Of a stretch of DNA of 64,000 bases, positions 59,596 to 64,000 are shown one piece after another. The DNA is taken from positions 14,277-78,276 of the forward strand of contig CAYVFG010000002.1 of assembly GCA_964450915.1 (NCBI GenBank), given 5' to 3'. A model generated the notes under the pieces. That model was not told the origin of the DNA. It searched no databases and saw only the letters and a program-made list of their open reading frames with translations. The position numbers and the translations under genes are program-made. The DNA is from HO2-45-11b sp964450915 (lineage in GTDB: Bacteria; Patescibacteriota; Andersenbacteria; UBA10190). Within the stretch, counting starts at the first letter, position 1. Each line of letters begins with the position of its first letter.

Positions 59596-62500
59596 TCAAG
59601 TCGGACTTACAGTAGGCTCGGGAGTAGGCATATCTGTGGGTGTTGGATCCAGAATTGGGGTCGGAGTGGGTGTGTCTGTGGGAATAGGCGTTATGACGGG
59701 AGTGGGAACAGGAGTAGCAATAGGTGATGCTACTGGATCAGGGGTTGGGGTAGGAGTTGCTCCAGGATCGCTTACTGTTGTTTTGGGATCTTGTGCCGTA
59801 ATAGCAGTCCAGGAATATGATACGTCCTGCGAGACTCCGGATGCTACATGCAGCGTAAATCCTTTAGTCGTAATACTATCAACCCAGTACGCCGGGGAGT
59901 TTCCTTGCGCAGTTACTTGAACTACGGGCGTATTTACAAGAGGAGTTACAAACGTTACATCTACGCTCGATGCATACTTAAGAATCTTCGCAAATCCTGC
60001 CTGAGAATTGCTCACCGTTACTTCGCCCTTAAAGTTCGATGCTCCGCTTACTATGAGCGTTTTATTAATACTGATTGCATCAGCAATGAGGCCGCCATTC
60101 ATCGTCACATCTTTTGCAAATGCAATATTGCCAGTGAAGTTCAAGCTTTGCGCCAACAGTTTTGTTAGTTCAGAGGAGGATAATGCATCACCCGCTTGCG
60201 CTTTCAATTGCGCTAGGATATCTGCAATAGTTGCCTGCATTTCACTAAAGCCATCTATTGATGATGCTGAGATGTGGTTTGCCGTTATATCTCCCGCAAA
60301 TACCGTATTCCCTTGAATGGTAATTCCACTGGCTTTTCCGGCTATCGTATTCACAGATACATTGTCAAAATTTCCACGCATCGCCGTTAATTGGGTAGCT
60401 ATCAGATTGGTAAGAATTTTCTTACCTGCATCGGCGTTGGACGTAATGACCTGCAACGGGTCTTGCGCAGGAATTTGCGAGTCCGAAATCGCAGAAGAAA
60501 TATCCGCGCCCTCGGCATAGGTTCCAAGAAGCCCTTGCTGTTCTTGAATCGCCGCAGCAAGAAGCGGAGTAACTCTGCCATAATCGATGGACCATGTATG
60601 CGTAACTCCGGGAACATATGAATCTGTTCCGTTATCACCTTTCATAACAGCATTTGGAAATACATTATATAAGTCCTGTGCTATAAAACCGGTGTCCTGA
60701 GAACCGTCAGAATTCCAAACGAAGTCCCGAACGCCGACCTTGAGCAAATCATCTAATCCATAATGAGTTTGGACAATGTCGCTCTTTAAGCGTCGATCTG
60801 ATGATGTATTAAATGCAATTGCAGAAGCGGTACTATTACTAATACTTCCGATTTCAGTTCCTGCAGCATTATTAAAACGCAGATACCTTAAGCCGCTGGT
60901 CGTTGTAGCCGAAGGCATTGCTATGCTGATGCCGGCGCCAGTGACCGCAGTAGTAGTCGCATCAACAATTTTAATTCCATTCATAACTTGGCCTGTGCCT
61001 GCAATATTGATATTGAGCGCAGAACCTGTTGCACCAGATGTATTCGCACCAGAGGCATTAATAGAAACAAGTTGTCCAGTCATAGCTGTCATTGCTCCTG
61101 ATTCTGTAACATCGATAAGCGAACCTACGTTTGTTCCCGCAGTTGTAATGCCGGTCGTAGCAGAAGACGCTACTTTAAAGCCCGTACCCGTCGTAATTCC
61201 ATTCATAGAAATTGATTCTCCAATGCCAACCGTAGAAGAGTCAGCGGCCAAATTAATAAACGTTGCAGCACCAGTGGTAGAAGAGGAAGCAAGATTGATT
61301 AAATTGCCAGTAAAGCCGGTTGTAACTCCCGACTGCTGAATATCAATAAATTTATCAGTGGTTTGAGAGCTTCCAGAAGATGCTAGATAGAGTGCCGTAC
61401 CGCTCGTAAGGGAATTCGCAGCAACGGAAAGGGAAGCGGACGTTGTAGTTCCTGTAGCATTCGCAGACGTAAGGGCAGCGGTGTTGGCAGTCATCGACAA
61501 TAGATCGGTGCCCGCAATACTTATTAGTCCTGTAGACGCAGCAAAGTTTAATCGGTCATTACCAAGACTGATTGCCGAACCTAATTCAGATTGTATATAG
61601 AGACGGCGATCGCCGGCTGCTTTGTCGACGGCTGCGAGAGAAACCATGTCTGCGGTTGCTGCGCCAAGAACGGGGGTAGTGGAGCCACCGCCCAATACAA
61701 AATTCTTCGTTGCACTTGTGGGAGTGGTAGTAGTTGATAGCAAAAAGTTTGAGGCATTTGTAAATCGACCAGCTTCAGTAACAACAGAGGTTGCTGCGTC
61801 TGTTGCAACGAAGAACGCAAGATCAGATGGCACCCTATTAGTTCCGATGGTGCCTGTAGAAATAATCTGCACCTTGCCGGCATCAATAAACCCTGTCCCA
61901 TCGTGTCCCTGACCTTTAAATTCAGCAAGAATATCTCCCGTTGTTATCGTCACCCTTGATCCTGCGGACGTACGAGCCTTTCTCCCAATAAATGTTCCTG
62001 CAAGCGTGCCGTTTGTGAACTGTTCTGATATTATCCCACGCTCTGAAGTTGCTGCAGTATTTTCTATGGCATGGATTCTTGCAAGCCCAACTCCTCCCAC
62101 ACCCATCCAGCCGTGCTGATCGATACTTACCCTAATTGATCCCACTGTTTCATCTGCAATACTAAATGCTCCAGCTGAATCCAAATCTCCACGAACAGAG
62201 AACGTGAAGGCTCTCACCCCGGTAATACCCACTTTCAATCCTGCCTGACTCGTAGCGCCACTAGTTTCAACGAATAGCACATTCGAGCTTGAATCAAGGG
62301 AATACAATCTATACGAGGAATTTGCCGCAGCTCCAAGGCCGATACGGGCAAACTGCGGCGTGCTTGATGTTCCAATATCCTGCGGAGTTGAAAGCGTAAT
62401 CGTTCCATTTCCGTTCGTCACAATAGCTTGATTAGATGTTCCTGTAAGCGTCGCTTTCGTAAGGGTATTACCTGTTGTATTTCCAATTAAAAGCTGACCA

Positions 62501-64000
62501 TCCGTATATGTGGTTTGTCCGGTACCGCCATTGGCAACAGGGAGCGTCCCGGAAACATCGGTAGTTAGCGCAATCGCGCCGTACGTTGGCAATCCAGATG
62601 CATTGCCATGCAATACAGTGGTTGATGTGCCTGCCAGAGTTCCTAAAACACCTGCGGATGTATTTGTAACAAGCCCCGCAGTAGCAAGTCCGCTTAACGT
62701 AATAGTACCCGACGATGTAATACCTGCTGCCGCGGCAATGGCACCACTTGAGTTAACCTGAAAAAGATCACCAGAACCAACCGTGAGCAGGGCGGCAGGG
62801 GATGTGTCGCCGATGCCGACGTTGCCGCCCGCTGCAACAACCATTTTTACTGAAGGGGTGGTACCAGTAACTAAAATAATATCGCGGGCCGCGCCCGAAG
62901 AACGAGATTGCAATACTAATTTCCCAGCATCATCGAATGGATACGTAGTGGAACCGTTCGCAGAATAAATTGTTGGATTCGTTAATGATGGATAGCTTGA
63001 TTGTGAATTAAGCAGACTTATGTATCCGCTCGTTTGAAAGTTTGCTGGCGTAGAAACAGTTGATGATGTTAATAACAATTCGTCGGTTCCTCCAATTGAT
63101 ATACTTCCAGTGCTGGCTGCAAAGTTTAATCGATCATTTCCCAAAGAAATTGCAGAACCAGATTCAGATTGGATATAGAGACGACGATCGGCAGCCGCAG
63201 CATCTACCGCAGCAAGAGAGACAAGATCTGCAGTGGCTGCACCTAATACAGGGGATGTAGAACCTCCAATTAATTGAAAATTATATCCAGTAGTAACACC
63301 AAGCGCATTCGTTCCTCCGCCATCACGTAATTTGAAACGATCACTATCAGCACCATCAGTTACAAATTGCCAAATCTGAGCGTCATTGCGTATTTGCAAT
63401 GCTGCCAAAGAATCAACACCCGTACTCTGCACACGTATCTGGGCATTTGTGGCCGATACCCAGGTGAGTAACTGTGATGTCATGGTAGCAACATCGGTCC
63501 CTCCAATACTAATATTTCCCGTCGAAGCGGCAAAATTTAATCGATCATTACCGAGAGAAATCGCGGAGCCGGATTCACTTTGAATGTAAAGGCGACGATC
63601 GCCAGCGGCAGCATCTACTGCAGCAAGAGAGACAAGATCTGCAGTGGCAGAACCGAGAACAGGAGTAGTGGAGCCCCCGCCGAGGACAAGGTTTGTTGTT
63701 GCACTTGTACCCGCCGCCGAGGCGCCGATATTTAAATTGCCAGATTTATCAATGAGCAATACTGGCGCTTGGGGGGTAGTAAGATCAGGGCTCGTAGTTG
63801 CGCTTGAGGAGACATAAAAGGCAAGAGCGCCGTTTGTCGTTTGGTTATTTGCAATAGCCCAACGGCGATCATTTCCGGTCTGATTTCCATTGCTGTAAAA
63901 AAGAACCTGTCCATTGTTACCAAAAGATCCTGCACGATAGGTAAAACCGCCCAATGTTAATTGCCCTACACCCGTACCATTAGATCCCGTGGACCCGGTT
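59596..64000 (-). CDS. Giant surface fibre protein with Peptidase_S74 (endosialidase-type chaperone) domain (5' end beyond window)
   Basis: At least 1467 residues; the frame is open through the right edge. From the N-terminal side: Gly-Ser/Thr/Asn triplets of collagen-like type (TGSTGSNGTGVGQ, 63960-63999), long beta-rich segments of fibre type with NVGIGDTSPAALLTVGSGD, three 198-nt repeats, the S74 domain (about 60530-60810) and a 401-residue C-terminal part. The S74 core has SSDRRLKSDI, whose second serine (60799-60801) and lysine (60784-60786), five residues apart, match the catalytic Ser-Lys pair of the phage tailspike chaperone, so self-cleavage between 60802 and 60801 is likely. The C-terminal part includes FVTPLVNTPVVQVTAQG, similar to the H-type lectin core, and ends in a Pro/Thr repeat tail. 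It is probably an adhesin or fibre displayed outside. Confidence 0.8.
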   Translation of the reverse strand, partial: TGSTGSNGTGVGQLTLGGFTYRAGSFGNNGQVLFYSNGNQTGNDRRWAIANNQTTNGALAFYVSSSATTSPDLTTPQAPVLLIDKSGNLNIGASAAGTSATTNLVLGGGSTTPVLGSATADLVSLAAVDAAAGDRRLYIQSESGSAISLGNDRLNFAASTGNISIGGTDVATMTSQLLTWVSATNAQIRVQSTGVDSLAALQIRNDAQIWQFVTDGADSDRFKLRDGGGTNALGVTTGYNFQLIGGSTSPVLGAATADLVSLAAVDAAAADRRLYIQSESGSAISLGNDRLNFAASTGSISIGGTDELLLTSSTVSTPANFQTSGYISLLNSQSSYPSLTNPTIYSANGSTTYPFDDAGKLVLQSRSSGAARDIILVTGTTPSVKMVVAAGGNVGIGDTSPAALLTVGSGDLFQVNSSGAIAAAAGITSSGTITLSGLATAGLVTNTSAGVLGTLAGTSTTVLHGNASGLPTYGAIALTTDVSGTLPVANGGTGQTTYTDGQLLIGNTTGNTLTKATLTGTSNQAIVTNGNGTITLSTPQDIGTSSTPQFARIGLGAAANSSYRLYSLDSSSNVLFVETSGATSQAGLKVGITGVRAFTFSVRGDLDSAGAFSIADETVGSIRVSIDQHGWMGVGGVGLARIHAIENTAATSERGIISEQFTNGTLAGTFIGRKARTSAGSRVTITTGDILAEFKGQGHDGTGFIDAGKVQIISTGTIGTNRVPSDLAFFVATDAATSVVTEAGRFTNASNFLLSTTTTPTSATKNFVLGGGSTTPVLGAATADMVSLAAVDKAAGDRRLYIQSELGSAISLGNDRLNFAASTGLISIAGTDLLSMTANTAALTSANATGTTTSASLSVAANSLTSGTALYLASSGSSQTTDKFIDIQQSGVTTGFTGNLINLASSSTTGAATFINLAADSSTVGIGESISMNGITTGTGFKVASSATTGITTAGTNVGSLIDVTESGAMTAMTGQLVSINASGANTSGATGSALNINIAGTGQVMNGIKIVDATTTAVTGAGISIAMPSATTTSGLRYLRFNNAAGTEIGSISNSTASAIAFNTSSDRRLKSDIVQTHYGLDDLLKVGVRDFVWNSDGSQDTGFIAQDLYNVFPNAVMKGDNGTDSYVPGVTHTWSIDYGRVTPLLAAAIQEQQGLLGTYAEGADISSAISDSQIPAQDPLQVITSNADAGKKILTNLIATQLTAMRGNFDNVSVNTIAGKASGITIQGNTVFAGDITANHISASSIDGFSEMQATIADILAQLKAQAGDALSSSELTKLLAQSLNFTGNIAFAKDVTMNGGLIADAISINKTLIVSGASNFKGEVTVSNSQAGFAKILKYASSVDVTFVTPLVNTPVVQVTAQGNSPAYWVDSITTKGFTLHVASGVSQDVSYSWTAITAQDPKTTVSDPGATPTPTPDPVASPIATPVPTPVITPIPTDTPTPTPILDPTPTDMPTPEPTVSPT
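61504..61701 (-). repeat. 198-nt in-frame repeat, copy 3 of fibre gene
   Basis: Encodes VLGGGSTTPVLGAATADMV, AAGDRRLYIQSELGSAISLG and DRLNFAASTGLISIAGTD. It is the most diverged copy and lies about 1.4 kb from copy 2. Confidence 0.8.
63082..63279 (-). repeat. 198-nt in-frame repeat, copy 2 of fibre gene
   Basis: Encodes LIGGSTSPVLGAATADLV, ADRRLYIQSESGSAISLG and DRLNFAASTGSISIGGTD. Some stretches are identical at base level to copy 1, for instance around the aagatctgcagtgg segment. Confidence 0.8.
63493..63690 (-). repeat. 198-nt in-frame repeat, copy 1 of fibre gene
   Basis: Encodes LVLGGGSTTPVLGSATADLV, AGDRRLYIQSESGSAISLG and DRLNFAASTGNISIGGTD. It is 411 nt from copy 2 in the same phase. 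Confidence 0.8.

Noticed and set aside
60776..61339. Long open plus-strand frame (187 codons) antisense to the fibre gene, with others of 60-130 codons nearby
   Set aside because: They lie opposite a highly repetitive Ser/Thr/Ala/Gly-rich coding region whose codon bias leaves few stops on the other strand. They have no SD or promoter and give low-complexity Pro/Val/Ala products.
61504..63690. CRISPR-like array
   Set aside because: The repeats are 198 nt, in frame, three in number, and unevenly spaced within a coding sequence.
1..64000. Recoded stop codons (UGA as Gly, seen in some CPR lineages)
   Set aside because: Genes end normally at TGA, as in the ATGA overlaps at 48892-48895 and 25323-25326, and no gene reads through TGA.

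Overview
The window is a 64-kb, almost gap-free stretch of bacterial DNA of roughly 40-45% G+C by eye, read with the standard code (TGA, TAA and TAG all end genes). I infer a member of the Candidate Phyla Radiation (Patescibacteria, probably a Parcubacteria-like lineage). The evidence is the extreme gene packing, the many YfhO and GT-C membrane proteins, a giant fibre protein carrying a Peptidase_S74 (endosialidase-type chaperone) domain, a small anchored protein of a type common in CPR genomes, and a short GC-rich palindrome that codes in frame for an LPAEASAKAG-like peptide. No rRNA, tRNA, CRISPR array, transposase or phage replication gene was seen. No stretch of even 100 bases lacks a gene.

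Nearly everything belongs to a surface-glycan locus. Bases 1-22.9 kb are short, mostly alternating or divergent units: YfhO and GT-C polytopic membrane proteins, two sugar-nucleotide epimerase-type SDRs, a Wzx-like flippase, two methyltransferases, a GT4, a half-size GtrA and a DPM1-like GT2. Bases 21.6-35.8 kb hold a Zn-finger C-methyltransferase and, divergent from it, an eleven-gene plus-strand cluster (methyltransferases, GT2, SDR, GT-C, YfhO, then four consecutive GT4 enzymes). Bases 36.0-43.0 kb are a six-gene minus-strand operon (YfhO, GT-B enzyme, NodB-type deacetylase, GT2, GT4, GT9). Bases 43.3-55.1 kb are an eleven-gene minus-strand operon in which every gene overlaps the next (ALG5-like GT2, GT4, GT-C, flippase, three small or medium membrane proteins, MurJ-like flippase, GT-B, GT9, DPM1-like GT2). 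Bases 55.2-59.0 kb add a GT-C protein, a GT4 and a GtrB-like GT2. Bases 59.0-64.0 kb carry a small anchored coiled-coil protein and the 3' part of the S74 fibre gene, which runs off the right edge.

The logic of the locus (inference): cytoplasmic GT2 enzymes of DPM1/ALG5/GtrB type charge polyprenyl phosphate with sugars. GtrA and Wzx/MurJ-like proteins move lipid-linked sugars across the membrane. The GT-C/YfhO array transfers them on the outer face, while GT4/GT9/GT-B enzymes build glycans inside and SDRs, methyltransferases and the deacetylase modify the sugars.

Two things stand out. First, each of the two long minus-strand operons ends in a tiny transcription unit: a near-perfect sigma-70 promoter overlapping or touching the last stop codon, a Shine-Dalgarno-led 39- or 50-codon ORF, and an intrinsic terminator. 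These are the only clear terminators in the window. Second, most other transcription-unit starts have a TANNNT-like -10 hexamer exactly 6-7 nt before the ATG, the layout of leaderless mRNAs.
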